DNA of 55,149 nucleotides, taken from assembly GCA_012800355.1 (NCBI GenBank), contig JAAZJL010000090.1:1-55149 (forward strand), written 5' to 3'. Each line of letters starts with the position of its first letter. Position 1 is the first letter of the stretch. Below, piece by piece: positions 10,101-18,204 of this stretch. Made by a program: the position numbers and the translations under genes. The DNA is from Erysipelotrichia bacterium (GTDB lineage: Bacteria; Bacillota_I; Bacilli_A; Erysipelotrichales; Erysipelotrichaceae). Below the pieces are notes generated by a model, which worked only from the letters and a program-made list of their open reading frames with translations, was not told where the DNA came from and did no database searches.

Positions 10101-12991
10101 ACAGTTTCTGTTTGACCTGAAGCAGTACTTGTCACTGTTAGCGAAATCTCAACTATCGTTCCTTCTTCCATTGCACCCCAGTCAATTCCTGTTGGTGTAC
10201 CTACTAAATTACCAGATTCATCTACTGATAAACCATTAACCATTGAAGATGCAACTGTAGATGTTTTATTTGTTTCTACTACTTTTGTAGAAGCTGCTAC
10301 TGCTTGACCTTCAATTACTGTTTTGGTAAGTGTTGTTGCAGTTAAGCCATCAAATGATTTTGGATTAAGATCTTCGCCGTCCAAAATACCATCACCATCA
10401 TCATCATTATCCAAGTAATCTGGTGTTCCATCTCCATCAGTATCTCTTAAGATGTTTACGATAACTATTTTTTCTAATGTTTCTGTTTGACCTGAAGCGG
10501 TGCTTGTCACTGTTATTGGAATTTCAACTAAAGTTCCTTCTTCATTTGAAACCCAGACAATTCCCGTTGGTATACCTATTAAGTCACCATCTTCATCCAC
10601 TGTTAAACCATTTACTGTTGAAGATGCAACCGTAAATGTCTTGTTTGCTTCTACTACTTTGGTAGAGGCTGGTACTTCTTGACCTTCTATTACTGTTTTG
10701 GTAAGCGGTGTTGCCATTAAGTCATCAAATGATTTTGGATTAAGGTCTTGTTCATCTAAAATGCCATCGCCATCATCATCATTATCCAAGTAATCTGGCG
10801 TTCCATCGCCATCAGTGTCTCTTAAAACATTTACCAGAACTGTTTTTAGTACGGTTTCTGTTTGACCTGAAGCATTACTTGTCACTGTTACTGGAATTTC
10901 GATTACTGTTCCTTCTTCACTAGCACCCCAATCAAATCCTGTTGGTGTACCTATTAAGTCACCAGATCCATCTACTGAAAGACCTTTTACCACTGAAGAA
11001 GTTACTATAGATGTTTTATTTGTTTTTAATACTTTGGTAGAGGCTGGTACTTCTTGACCTTCTACTACTGTTTTGGTAAATGGTGTAGCAGTTAAGTCAT
11101 CAAATGATTTTGGATTAAGGTCTTCGATGTCCAAAATACCATCGTTATCATCATCATCATCTAAGTGATCTGGTATTCCATCACCATCAGTATCTCTTAA
11201 AATGTTTACTGTAACTGTTTTTTCCAATGTTTCTATTTTATCTGAAGCATTGCTTGTCACTGTTATTGGAATTTCAATAATTCTTCCTTCTTCATCAGCA
11301 CCCCAAACAATTCCTGTTGGCGTACCTATTAAGTCACCATCTTCATCTACTGATAAGCCATTGACTGTTGAAGATGCAACTGTAAATGTCTTATTTGCTT
11401 CTACTACTTTGGTAGAGGCTGGTACTTCTTGACCTTCTGTTACTGTTTTGGTAAGTGGTGCCACAGTTAATTTTTCATGCACCACCACATTTCTAGTTGC
11501 TGTTGTTCTATTTCCTACAGAATCGATTGCTGTATATGTTACTGTATGTGTTCCAGGACTTGTCGTATCAATTGTTTCTGGAGAAACTGTAATTCTTTCT
11601 GAAGGTATTGTTATATCTTCATCGTCAGTCGCCGTTACACCTTTAAACAAATTATATTCTGTTTCATCACATATCAAAATCAAATCGTTTTCAATGTTAA
11701 TTATAGGTGCCTCATCAATATAGTAATAATTGATGATATTAGTTCCAGAAACAAGATTTACAACTGTATTTTGTTCAGGAACTAAAACATATTTATCTAC
11801 AATTGGTAGTGGACCAAAATCGATGCTTCCAATAGGAGCACTTCCTGTTATTGGATTTTTGCTGATACCAGGAACAGCTATTTCAGTCGTTTCACCATTT
11901 TCACGTTGAATATAATAATTAATTGTGTAAGTAGTAACAGCAGGAGCACTGAATGATTGTCTTTTTCTTCCAGCACCTCCAGTAGAACCAGACAAAGCAA
12001 AATTAACATATTCAGATCCAAAACGATCTAAAATATCTTGATAAGTAAAATCTACAGATCCTGTTGCTGTTGGAGCTCCAAGAGTAGATGTAGTACCTTG
12101 AAAGTATTCATATTTTAAGGTATAAATATTATCTGAAGTATCAGATTTTGTTCCTGGATCAGTTAATGTCCATGAAATTCTAATCACATTATCATCATTA
12201 TTCCATACAGGATTTGATAAAATGCTTATTGCATCATGAGGAATTCTATAGTCTTCTTCTGAAATCCCTTGTGGATTAGTAATAGCAATATGTGGACTGT
12301 ATTCCTTATAGGTTAAAACAGCATCATAATCTTGTCTCCAAGCTATTTTAGTTGTAAGAGGATAAGACCAGTTAATGTTATCAAATTCTACTGTTACTCC
12401 ATTTTTTATACCCTCAGCACCTTTATCTGATGCATTATCTACGTGTCTTTTTCTATAAATAGCTAACCCACCATAATCTGAATATTTATTAGGTATAAAG
12501 CTAGAATCATTATATAAAGTAAAAGCAGCACCACCATTTCTCATGTTATTATTACCTGGACTATCAGGAGGAGCTGTAAAAATAAATGTCCAGACATAGT
12601 CTTTATTAGCAAGATTAATTACATCTACAGATTTAGCAAAACCCATTTCATCATAAGGAGTGCTGTTACCTGGAGTTACAGCTAATTCATTACCCCAAAG
12701 TTCCGCTAATTGTGAATCACCTTCACCTCCTGCAGGAATTGTAAACATTAAATCCATTGTTGTGGCAGTTTCATTTGATGGATAATAAACTGTATCTCTA
12801 TTTTCCATCTCTGTAGATGTTGTTTCGGCCTTTATAGGCGTAAATCTAAAATTAATAGATGAAAATATAAATGCTACTACTAAAATTCGCAATAAAAAAC
12901 CTACTGTTATTTTTTTTAACAGTTTGTTTTGTGTTTTTTTAATATTCTTAACTTTTAGTTTTGACTCAACAAAACTTCCTAAACAATCCAT
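7136..12991 (-). CDS. Giant sortase-anchored surface protein: lectin-like domain and 11 TSP3/Ig-like repeats, LPFTG anchor
   Basis: A 1951-aa cell-wall protein. Residues 20-55 form a signal peptide ending near IKAETT. Residues about 150-240 resemble an L-type lectin (AFTLYND, GVTVEFDN, HIAITNPQG). Next come a MucBP-like stretch (about 350-425) and an Ig-like/HYR segment. From about 510 to 1890 there are eleven calcium-binding TSP3 modules (LRDTDGDGTPDYLD, DDDGDGILD). Most alternate with Ig-like units of about 95 aa carrying GLSVDE ... GTPTG (putative He_PIG type). LPFTG, a membrane helix and a charged tail end it. The start is fixed by GGAGGTGCTAAA. It is a probable adhesin on a rigid stalk; the ligand is unknown. 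A smaller relative lies at 13887. Confidence 0.92.
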   Translation of the reverse strand: MDCLGSFVESKLKVKNIKKTQNKLLKKITVGFLLRILVVAFIFSSINFRFTPIKAETTSTEMENRDTVYYPSNETATTMDLMFTIPAGGEGDSQLAELWGNELAVTPGNSTPYDEMGFAKSVDVINLANKDYVWTFIFTAPPDSPGNNNMRNGGAAFTLYNDSSFIPNKYSDYGGLAIYRKRHVDNASDKGAEGIKNGVTVEFDNINWSYPLTTKIAWRQDYDAVLTYKEYSPHIAITNPQGISEEDYRIPHDAISILSNPVWNNDDNVIRISWTLTDPGTKSDTSDNIYTLKYEYFQGTTSTLGAPTATGSVDFTYQDILDRFGSEYVNFALSGSTGGAGRKRQSFSAPAVTTYTINYYIQRENGETTEIAVPGISKNPITGSAPIGSIDFGPLPIVDKYVLVPEQNTVVNLVSGTNIINYYYIDEAPIINIENDLILICDETEYNLFKGVTATDDEDITIPSERITVSPETIDTTSPGTHTVTYTAIDSVGNRTTATRNVVVHEKLTVAPLTKTVTEGQEVPASTKVVEANKTFTVASSTVNGLSVDEDGDLIGTPTGIVWGADEEGRIIEIPITVTSNASDKIETLEKTVTVNILRDTDGDGIPDHLDDDDDNDGILDIEDLNPKSFDDLTATPFTKTVVEGQEVPASTKVLKTNKTSIVTSSVVKGLSVDGSGDLIGTPTGFDWGASEEGTVIEIPVTVTSNASGQTETVLKTVLVNVLRDTDGDGTPDYLDNDDDGDGILDEQDLNPKSFDDLMATPLTKTVIEGQEVPASTKVVEANKTFTVASSTVNGLTVDEDGDLIGIPTGIVWVSNEEGTLVEIPITVTSTASGQTETLEKIVIVNILRDTDGDGTPDYLDNDDDGDGILDGEDLNPKSFDGLTATTLTKTVIEGQAVAASTKVVETNKTSTVASSMVNGLSVDESGNLVGTPTGIDWGAMEEGTIVEISLTVTSTASGQTETVQKTVQVNVLRDTDGDGTPDYLDNDDDGDGILDNKDLNPKSFDALTATPLTKTVIEGQVVPASTKVVEANKTFTVASSTVKGLTVDEDGDLTGTPTGIDWGAMEEEKIIEISVTVTSNASGEVETVQKTVEVKVLRDTDGDGTPDTIDLDDDGDGYSDVAEIEAGSNPKDENSIPGTVYNPVQNTEITNQTQTIVEGENISNVVISPPEGATLTRDETNKPNGVTFDEANLTYSGKPVIDNWVLDEETKSFSIIVRVNNQDGSSTTKLIGITVLRDTDRDGTPDYLDNDDDGDGILDEEDSNPKSFDDLTATTITETVIEGQAVAASTKVVETNKTSTVASSAVNGLSVDESGNLVGTPTGIVWVSNEEGTLVEIPVTVTSNASGQTETLQRTVKVNVLRDTDGDGTPDYLDNDDDGDGILDTEDLNPKSFDALTVTTITETVIEGQAVAASTKVLKINKTSTIESAVVKGLSIDENGNLVGTPTGFDWGANQEGTIVQISVTVTSTASGQTETVQKTVTVNVLRDTDGDGTPDSMDTDDDGDGILDEVDPNPKSFDDLIVSTITKTVVEGQAVAASTKVLKANKTSVVVSSEVNGLSIDEDGNLVGTPTGFDWGASEEGTIIEIPATVTSNASGQTETLQGIVKVNVLRDTDGDGTPDYSDDDDDGDGILDVEDLNPKSFDELTATSFIITVTENQLVPASTKIVETNKPSTIASSTVNGLSVDESGNLVGTPTVIAWGVDEEGIIIEIPITVTSTASGQEETLEKTVTVNILRDTDGDGIPDYLDDDDDGDGILDDNDLNPKSFDDLTATTITETVIEGQAVAASTKVLELNKPCRVESDVVKGLSVNENGDLVGTPTGFDWGLVEEERVIEISVTVTSLNSIEVETLKRTVTVNVLRDTDGDGIPDTIDLDDDGDGYPDVGEIEEGSNPKDKNSVPKNKSDLPFTGDRINIAIPISMSIISGLLLLFIALILKEEESEKQYYFKI
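7330..11470 (-). repeat. Tandem repeats of about 370 bp inside the surface protein gene
   Basis: Near-identical blocks of about 370 bp recur, each encoding one Ig-like unit plus one TSP3 calcium-binding module. One unit near 9290-9600 differs: its TSP3 is followed by an EIEAGSNPK variant and a divergent Ig-like unit. That variant module also ends the array at the C-terminus. Such repeats allow changes in copy number by recombination. Confidence 0.85.
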
Positions 12992-13591
12992 TTTAGCACC
13001 TCCATCAAACCCTTTGATGTGTTAATCATCAAGTAAGCATTAACTTTTGTTATTTAAAAGTTTGCCCAACTAAAACTTTACTTGAGGGTAGTTTTTGTAA
13101 TTTAACAAATCACAAAATAGTCTAATAAAGATGTCACACTACAAAATAAGCTCCCCCATTTAAGCAGTAATACATAATATCACATTTTTAGGCTCAAATC
13201 AATAAATACATACATATTTTTCAATATAATTAAGACATTTTTTAAATAAATCCTAATAAATATACTAAAACTTTCTTTTTTTTACATTAAACCATCAAAT
13301 ATTGTGAAATACACTTAAGTAGACAATAATATTTTTAACTTTTTTTCTTTTTCTTTTAAATAAGTAATCCCCCTATTATTTACCTATATCAAAGTGATTA
13401 AAAACTTTTTTAGATTAATTTTAATCATCGATACAAATATAAATTAAAATAATATTCTTTTCGGTGATAATATCACAAAATAATATTGTTATATCTTAAT
13501 GAATATTTTTTATTTTAAATAAAATAGTAATTTTTTTCTATTTTTTTTATATTTTCAAAAATAATTATCTGTTTTTTAACATATATTAATA
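12992..13591. other. Long AT-rich intergenic region with the surface-protein leader
   Basis: About 600 bases with no gene that I can support. It holds the probable promoter of the 12991 gene, which leaves a transcribed leader of about 170 bases, and the palindrome GTGATAATATCAC at 13464-13476, which recurs at 18057. Otherwise only AT-rich sequence is seen. I compared the leader with c-di-GMP riboswitch motifs and found no match. Confidence 0.5.
13174..13202 (-). promoter_or_regulatory. Probable promoter of the giant surface protein gene
   Basis: On the minus strand TTGATT (13197-13202), 17 bases, then TATTAT (13174-13179) with an upstream TG (extended -10). Transcription would start near 13165, about 170 bases before the start codon. 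Confidence 0.55.
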
Positions 13592-13622
13592 AAAAAGAAG
13601 CAATTTTTTTATCGCTTCTTTT
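13592..13622 (-). terminator. Terminator of the second surface-protein gene
   Basis: AGAAGCAAT (13596-13604) pairs with ATCGCTTCT (13611-13619) with one wobble pair, and the minus-strand side continues into a T-run. It lies downstream of 13644, the stop codon of the original full-length gene, not just of the premature stop at 13887. Confidence 0.75.
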
Positions 13623-13643
13623 CATGTTGTATACATTTATGTT

Positions 13644-13886
13644 TTAATTTAATATTGTTTCTTTATCTTCTTTTTTTTCTTTTAGAATAATAAGCAATAT
13701 TAATAATCCTGAAATTAATGCTAAACTCAATGGAACAACAATATTAGTATTATCTCCAGCATTAGGTAAGTCATCATTTGGCCCTGTATCTTGTAAAGCT
13801 TCAGGTATTGAATCTGGATCTTTTGGATCTGTTCCAGCATCATCTTCTTCAATATCTGTAAAACCATCATTATCATCATCTTCATC
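13644..13886 (-). pseudogene. Severed 3' part of the second surface protein (TSP3 end, LPNAG-type anchor)
   Basis: Directly after the in-frame TAA at 13887-13889 the same frame stays open for 80 codons. It reads the rest of the TSP3 motif (DEDDDNDGFTDIEED), a SNPK-like link, LPNAGDNTN (a variant LPxAG sortase signal), a hydrophobic segment (VVPLSLALISGLLILLIIL) and a KEKKEDKE charged tail, ending at a natural TAA. It is closely like the end of the 7136 protein. One base change from AAA or GAA to TAA would explain the split. Confidence 0.85.
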
Positions 13887-16325
13887 TTAAATATCTGGTT
13901 GTCCATCACCATCTGTATCTCTTAGTACTGTGATTTTTACTGTTTCTGTTTGTTTTGAACCATCTGAGTTTTCAATTATTACTCCAATTTCATAAATCCT
14001 TACTTCTTCTTCTTTTTCCCAGTCAGTTACATTTGCTACTCCTGAAATAGTCTTTGTATTTTCATCATAACTAACATCATTAGGAAGTTTGTCTGTTTCT
14101 ACTGTAATTGTTGCTGCTGGATCACCTAAAACAATAACAACATCATCAATTAATTTACCATCAATTACTGTTTGTTCTTTATTTTCGATCATATATCGAA
14201 AATAAAGAACAAAATATGAAGGAATTACTTTCCACACTGCATATACATCTTTTGGATCTGTTAAGTTCGTTAAGATTCCAGTTTCTGGAGCTTGAGCATC
14301 AGCTGTTGAAGCCCATCCTAGGAAAATGAAGCCTTTTCTTTGCGGAACTTCTGGTTGAGTAGCAGTTCCATTAATGATATCAGCTTTTTTATCTTCATTT
14401 GTTCCATCACTCCAAATACCGCCATTTGTCTTAAAGGTAACTTTCAAGGTACCCACTAAAACAGTTTTATCTGAAATCATTGGATATTTTCCATTTGGAG
14501 CATAAGCAACGACAACAATTCTATCTTCATCATTAAATGTGTTTGCTGGTACATGAAGTTCGAAGTTTCCATCTACTAAATCAGCGAAAGGAATTTTTGT
14601 TTCAAGCCTTACTTCGTTATCAGAATAATCTGTATCACCTTCAACATATAAGAATGCTTTAACAATAACATTACCTGCTTCTTCATTTGTAGCAACTAAT
14701 TGCTCTGTTGGATTAGCTGGATCATTGTAAATAGTTTTTGGAACTGAACCAAAAATTATTCTATCAACATCTGGTTCAATTTGAGTTGTAGTTAGTATTG
14801 GAGCTACCACTAGGTATGATGTAGCATCTACTGGAGAAGTATTATCAGTTAACACTTCAACATTATCAGGTACTCCATCTCCATCGGTATCTACATCAAA
14901 CTTATTTGAACCGATTGCATCTTCAACAAAATCGTATAATCCATCTTTATCAGTATCTTTTATTTCTAAGAAACCATTAGCATATGAATCATATATCATT
15001 TTATTAGCTTTACCACCATCTGGATATCTAATACCTTTTGAAATATCTGTATAGTCAACAAAATCTGCTTCTAACCATGATTCAAAGTTCATGTGGTTTT
15101 TATTTTGTTTTATATATTCATTTAGTTTTGCTGCTAAATAAACATTATTATATTGAGGCTTAATATTATATTGGATTGTATATGATCTTCTTTGACCTAT
15201 TAAACCTGAAAAAACATAATCAGCCAATAAATCTCTAACTTCTTCAACCTTATCCCAGTCGCCACCAATAATACTTAATTCTGGAGTATCTTTAGTTGAA
15301 ATATGACCGTTTCCGTTTGGATCAACTACAATTTTAAGCGGATTTGAAGTTTTAAAATTACCATATGAATCAGAAACGCCTAAATATACATTGTTTGTGT
15401 CAATATATTTTAATAACTCTTGTGGAATTACTTCATTTATATATAAAACCCAACCACTATTACATTGTCTAAAGTTTTCTTGTGGTTTAAAAGATACAGT
15501 TGACTTGATAATCATATTTTTAGCATCATAGTAAACAACCTTTGTTAAACTTCCTTGGCTAAACAATCCATCAGATGACTTTGTTCCATCAGTAATGCCA
15601 ACATTCAATGCTGAACCTTTATGAGGCAAATAATATTCGTTGCCTTTTCTTGGATCAGCTGGCATAGGTTTAATATATGGATTGTTTTTTAAGATAAAGC
15701 CATTATCATAACCACCAAGTTCAGCATAACCATCACCTCTAACCCAAACAGTAGTAAATGATATTTTAACATTAGCTAAACCTAAACTATTTAATGAAGC
15801 ACCATTTTTAAGTTTAATTACTACATCATGGTTAGTGATTACACCAATAAGGAGTGATTTGAAAGTAGTGTCATTAATTGCAACTTTCCATAATGCGCCA
15901 TCAGCTTCTTTTTCAAATCTAACACCATTAACAGAAACAGATTCAATTTGAGTATAAAACTCGCGTAAAAAGAAATTCAATATGTATCTGCCATTATATG
16001 GACCAGCTTTGGTATTTCCCCAAAGATGAGAAAATTTTGCCCTTTTAGTAACATTTAAATGAATTCCTGAACCATCTTCATAAGCAAAGTCCGTTCTAGC
16101 ATAATCTAAAGCATAATTAACTTCACCTCTAATGGTATAATGTACTTCATCATCAATTGTTAATGATGATGAATCAGCAGCAAAAGCTGGAACATACGAT
16201 AATAACAATGAAAAAATAAAAAAGCTAGTCATCATACGAATTGATAATTTTTTCAGTATACTGCTATCCCCATTTTTATTATTTTTTCTTTTTTTACCGC
16301 AATTAAAACACTTTAAGCAATTCAT
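13887..16325 (-). CDS. Secreted surface protein with TSP3 and Listeria-Bacteroides-type repeats, truncated before its anchor
   Basis: An 812-aa exported protein. Its start is set at 16325 by GGAGGTG seven bases upstream, not at the longer ORF start 16391, which overlaps the promoter. A signal peptide ends at about PAFAADSS. A large N-terminal region has no recognised fold. TSP3 calcium motifs lie at about 455-485 (DTDKDGLYD, DTDGDGVPD), an InlB/Flg_new-like repeat at about 630-690 (VTFKTNGGIW ... FLGWAS), then an Ig-like unit. It stops inside another TSP3 motif (DTDGDGQPDI). The missing wall anchor follows in frame (13644-13886). Without readthrough the product would be released rather than wall-bound. 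Confidence 0.85.
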   Translation of the reverse strand: MNCLKCFNCGKKRKNNKNGDSSILKKLSIRMMTSFFIFSLLLSYVPAFAADSSSLTIDDEVHYTIRGEVNYALDYARTDFAYEDGSGIHLNVTKRAKFSHLWGNTKAGPYNGRYILNFFLREFYTQIESVSVNGVRFEKEADGALWKVAINDTTFKSLLIGVITNHDVVIKLKNGASLNSLGLANVKISFTTVWVRGDGYAELGGYDNGFILKNNPYIKPMPADPRKGNEYYLPHKGSALNVGITDGTKSSDGLFSQGSLTKVVYYDAKNMIIKSTVSFKPQENFRQCNSGWVLYINEVIPQELLKYIDTNNVYLGVSDSYGNFKTSNPLKIVVDPNGNGHISTKDTPELSIIGGDWDKVEEVRDLLADYVFSGLIGQRRSYTIQYNIKPQYNNVYLAAKLNEYIKQNKNHMNFESWLEADFVDYTDISKGIRYPDGGKANKMIYDSYANGFLEIKDTDKDGLYDFVEDAIGSNKFDVDTDGDGVPDNVEVLTDNTSPVDATSYLVVAPILTTTQIEPDVDRIIFGSVPKTIYNDPANPTEQLVATNEEAGNVIVKAFLYVEGDTDYSDNEVRLETKIPFADLVDGNFELHVPANTFNDEDRIVVVAYAPNGKYPMISDKTVLVGTLKVTFKTNGGIWSDGTNEDKKADIINGTATQPEVPQRKGFIFLGWASTADAQAPETGILTNLTDPKDVYAVWKVIPSYFVLYFRYMIENKEQTVIDGKLIDDVVIVLGDPAATITVETDKLPNDVSYDENTKTISGVANVTDWEKEEEVRIYEIGVIIENSDGSKQTETVKITVLRDTDGDGQPDI
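14171..14213. repeat. Perfect 19-bp inverted repeat inside the surface-protein gene
   Basis: Arms at 14171-14189 and 14195-14213 are exact reverse complements around the loop CATAT. They encode the stretch YFVLYFRYMIENKEQ. In the paralogue at 7136 the matching place reads NTEITNQTQTIVEG with no such palindrome. The first-translated arm therefore looks like a copy of the second made by template switching (inference). Confidence 0.85.
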
Positions 16326-16362
16326 TTTTAACACCTCCACAAAACTTCTTGCTCTCATTAAA

Positions 16363-16391
16363 AGCATACTATATATATTTACATGTGTCAA
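16363..16391 (-). promoter_or_regulatory. Strong promoter of the second surface-protein gene
   Basis: On the minus strand a perfect TTGACA (16386-16391) is followed by 17 bases and TATGCT (16363-16368). It leaves a short leader of about 30 bases before the start at 16325, which supports that start over the upstream ATG. Confidence 0.75.
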
Positions 16392-16526
16392 TAAAAAAAG
16401 AGAAATATTTAAATAATTTAATCTACATAAAAAATATTCTAAATAGTATTCTTAAAATCTGGTAAAATACTCAATATTTTACTAAATTATTAATATAAAA
16501 CTATACTTGTAGTATGTTTCATTTAT

Positions 16527-16560
16527 AAAAAAACTTCGTTTTTATAAGTACGAAGTTTTT
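16527..16560 (-). terminator. Terminator of the redox operon
   Basis: AAAACTTCGT and ACGAAGTTTT form a 10-bp stem with a T-run on the minus-strand side. The stem overlaps the TAA of the thioredoxin-like gene at 16559-16561. Confidence 0.8.
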
Positions 16561-17116
16561 ACTTAATCATATCAATTCCACGTTTTAAAGTTGCTAAATC
16601 AATAGCACCAGTAGCATAAGCTACAAGATAACCTTCAGCATCTATAAAGAAGGTTGTTGGCATTGAGCGTACACCATAAACAGTAGCTGCATCTGACTTT
16701 AAATCAAACAATACTGTGAAAGTATACTCATTATCAGCAATATAATTTGAAGCAGTTACAACTGTTTCTTTGTAACCATCAGTAATATTAATCATTAAAA
16801 ACTGAATATCTTCACCTAACTCTAAATGCATATCATGAAAATCTGGCATTTCCATTTTACATGGTGGACACCAACTAGCCCAGAAATTAAGTACGATAGG
16901 TTTTCCGATATAAGCAGCCAATTGCACTTCATTACCTTGTCTGTCATAAACAACAAAATCTGGAGCTTTTTCCAACTTTTCTTTATCTTTATTTTGTTGA
17001 TTATTTAATTGATTTGTATTAGTATTTGATGCTAAATTTTTATAAAGCACACTTGCTACACCAATAAATAATGCTAATACCAGTAATATTTTTAATATTT
17101 TTTTCTTGTCATTCAT
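16559..17116 (-). CDS. TlpA/ResA-like membrane-anchored thioredoxin
   Basis: A 185-aa protein with an N-terminal signal anchor (ILLVLALFIGVASVLY), a polar linker, and a thioredoxin fold facing outside. The catalytic WCPPC is at Cys83/Cys86, and MPTTFFID carries the cis-proline loop. In this family it passes electrons to disulfides in exported proteins or cytochrome maturation. It follows ccdA by 12 bases, so electrons probably come from the cytoplasm through CcdA (known for the pair). No cytochrome c genes are seen here, so an oxidative-damage or envelope-disulfide role is as likely. Confidence 0.9.
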   Translation of the reverse strand: MNDKKKILKILLVLALFIGVASVLYKNLASNTNTNQLNNQQNKDKEKLEKAPDFVVYDRQGNEVQLAAYIGKPIVLNFWASWCPPCKMEMPDFHDMHLELGEDIQFLMINITDGYKETVVTASNYIADNEYTFTVLFDLKSDAATVYGVRSMPTTFFIDAEGYLVAYATGAIDLATLKRGIDMIK

Positions 17117-17128
17117 AATTTTTTCTCC

Positions 17129-17791
17129 TTAACCTAGTAATCCTAAAAATTTTCCCATCATACCTGTTGCCATAAGTATACCAATTAAAACCAGCATAAT
17201 ACCACTAATAGTATTGATAACTTTATAGTTTTTCTTAATCCAATCAAATGCACCTTTTAAATAATCTATTAATATAGCACTTAAAATAAAAGGTATTCCT
17301 AGTCCCAAAGAATACAATAACAGCATTAACATTCCTTCTACAACATGTCCTTGTTGAGAAGCAAGCATTAAGGCAGAACCAAGAAATGCTCCCACACAAG
17401 GAGTCCATCCAATTGAAAACACTACCCCAAATAACATTGCAGAGAAAAATCCCATATTGTCAACATTAATAGATTTTTGACCATCTTTGAATATATTAAG
17501 ATTGAAAACTCCTAAAAAGTTTAAACCAAAAATAATTACTATTAAACCTGAAACAAGATTGACTACTGTTTGATATTCTTTAAGAAAACTACCAACTGTT
17601 CCAGCTAATGCTCCTAATATTACAAAGACAATGGTAAAGCCAGTAACAAATCCAATAGCACCTTTAAGTGTCTTTGATATAGTTCTTTGTTCTCCACCAG
17701 CAAAATAGGAAATATAAATTGGTAGCATCGGCAATAAGCAAGGAGAAATAAAGGTAATTATTCCTTCAAGAAAAGAAATTACATATTGCAT
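17129..17791 (-). CDS. ccdA: CcdA-type thiol:disulfide interchange membrane protein
   Basis: A 220-aa polytopic membrane protein with six predicted helices. It moves reducing equivalents from cytoplasmic thioredoxin across the membrane. The two functional cysteines sit in the typical places: FISPCLLPMLPIY in the first helix and GWTPCVGAFLG in the fourth. The start overlaps the upstream small gene by 13 bases, so translation is probably coupled. Its partner is the TlpA-like protein directly downstream. Confidence 0.93.
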   Translation of the reverse strand: MQYVISFLEGIITFISPCLLPMLPIYISYFAGGEQRTISKTLKGAIGFVTGFTIVFVILGALAGTVGSFLKEYQTVVNLVSGLIVIIFGLNFLGVFNLNIFKDGQKSINVDNMGFFSAMLFGVVFSIGWTPCVGAFLGSALMLASQQGHVVEGMLMLLLYSLGLGIPFILSAILIDYLKGAFDWIKKNYKVINTISGIMLVLIGILMATGMMGKFLGLLG

Positions 17792-17991
17792 CCTCTACCA
17801 CCATCCTTATCAAATGCACCCGATAACAAAAATCCCATTACTCCCATATAAGCCATTGAAGTATATGGGTTTGATGTAATTATACACCCTCCTGTTGGAC
17901 AACCAACCAATTTATAATATATATATCCAACTAATGCCCCTACAGCAGTAAACAATGCAGTCCTTAGCCATTTTTTCTTTTTGTTACTCAT
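17779..17991 (-). CDS. Small DUF6132-like membrane protein
   Basis: A 70-aa protein with two hydrophobic segments and the conserved-looking core GCPTGGCIITSNPYTSM, with two cysteines between the helices and one near the C-terminus. Proteins of this look (DUF6132) often sit beside CcdA/TlpA-type genes. Here it is first in the operon with an AAAGGAGG RBS and overlaps ccdA. The paired Cys suggests a thiol or metal role in the same redox relay; that is inference. Confidence 0.8.
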   Translation of the reverse strand: MSNKKKKWLRTALFTAVGALVGYIYYKLVGCPTGGCIITSNPYTSMAYMGVMGFLLSGAFDKDGGRGCNM

Positions 17992-18056
17992 ACAAGTATC
18001 CTCCTTTAGCTATAACTATTGCAAGAATATTATATTATAGATATATCCTAACTTCT

Positions 18057-18100
18057 GTGATAATATCACCTTTTATGATTATCTGACAAATCATTTGTCA
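18057..18100 (-). promoter_or_regulatory. Promoter of the redox operon covered by two palindromes
   Basis: On the minus strand TTGTCA (18084-18089), 18 bases, and TATTAT (18060-18065). The -10 lies within the perfect palindrome GTGATAATATCAC (18057-18069). The -35 lies within TGACAAA-TCA-TTTGTCA (18084-18100). Two symmetric sites over the promoter suggest repressor binding. The first palindrome also occurs at 13464. Confidence 0.55.
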
Positions 18101-18204
18101 CTAGTAATTATATGTACTATAATCAATACAATGCATAAAAAAAGTAACCCTATTATTTAACTTTTAAGCATTACGAAAATTATCATTTTTAAAATAGGAA
18201 AAAC

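Noticed and set aside
9583-11723. Several plus-strand ORFs of 60-93 codons inside the surface-protein gene
   Set aside because: They are antisense shadows of the repeat DNA, with repeated low-complexity products and no RBS; the minus-strand gene explains the region.
12992-13165. A c-di-GMP or other riboswitch in the leader of the giant surface protein
   Set aside because: A GGGCAAAC string is there, but the matching conserved segments and tetraloop-receptor pattern are absent.
13727-13912. A 61-codon minus-strand ORF rich in Met and Ile over the break in the second surface protein
   Set aside because: It is the wrong frame over the TSP3 coding DNA. The original frame with anchor and tail (13644-13886) is the meaningful one.
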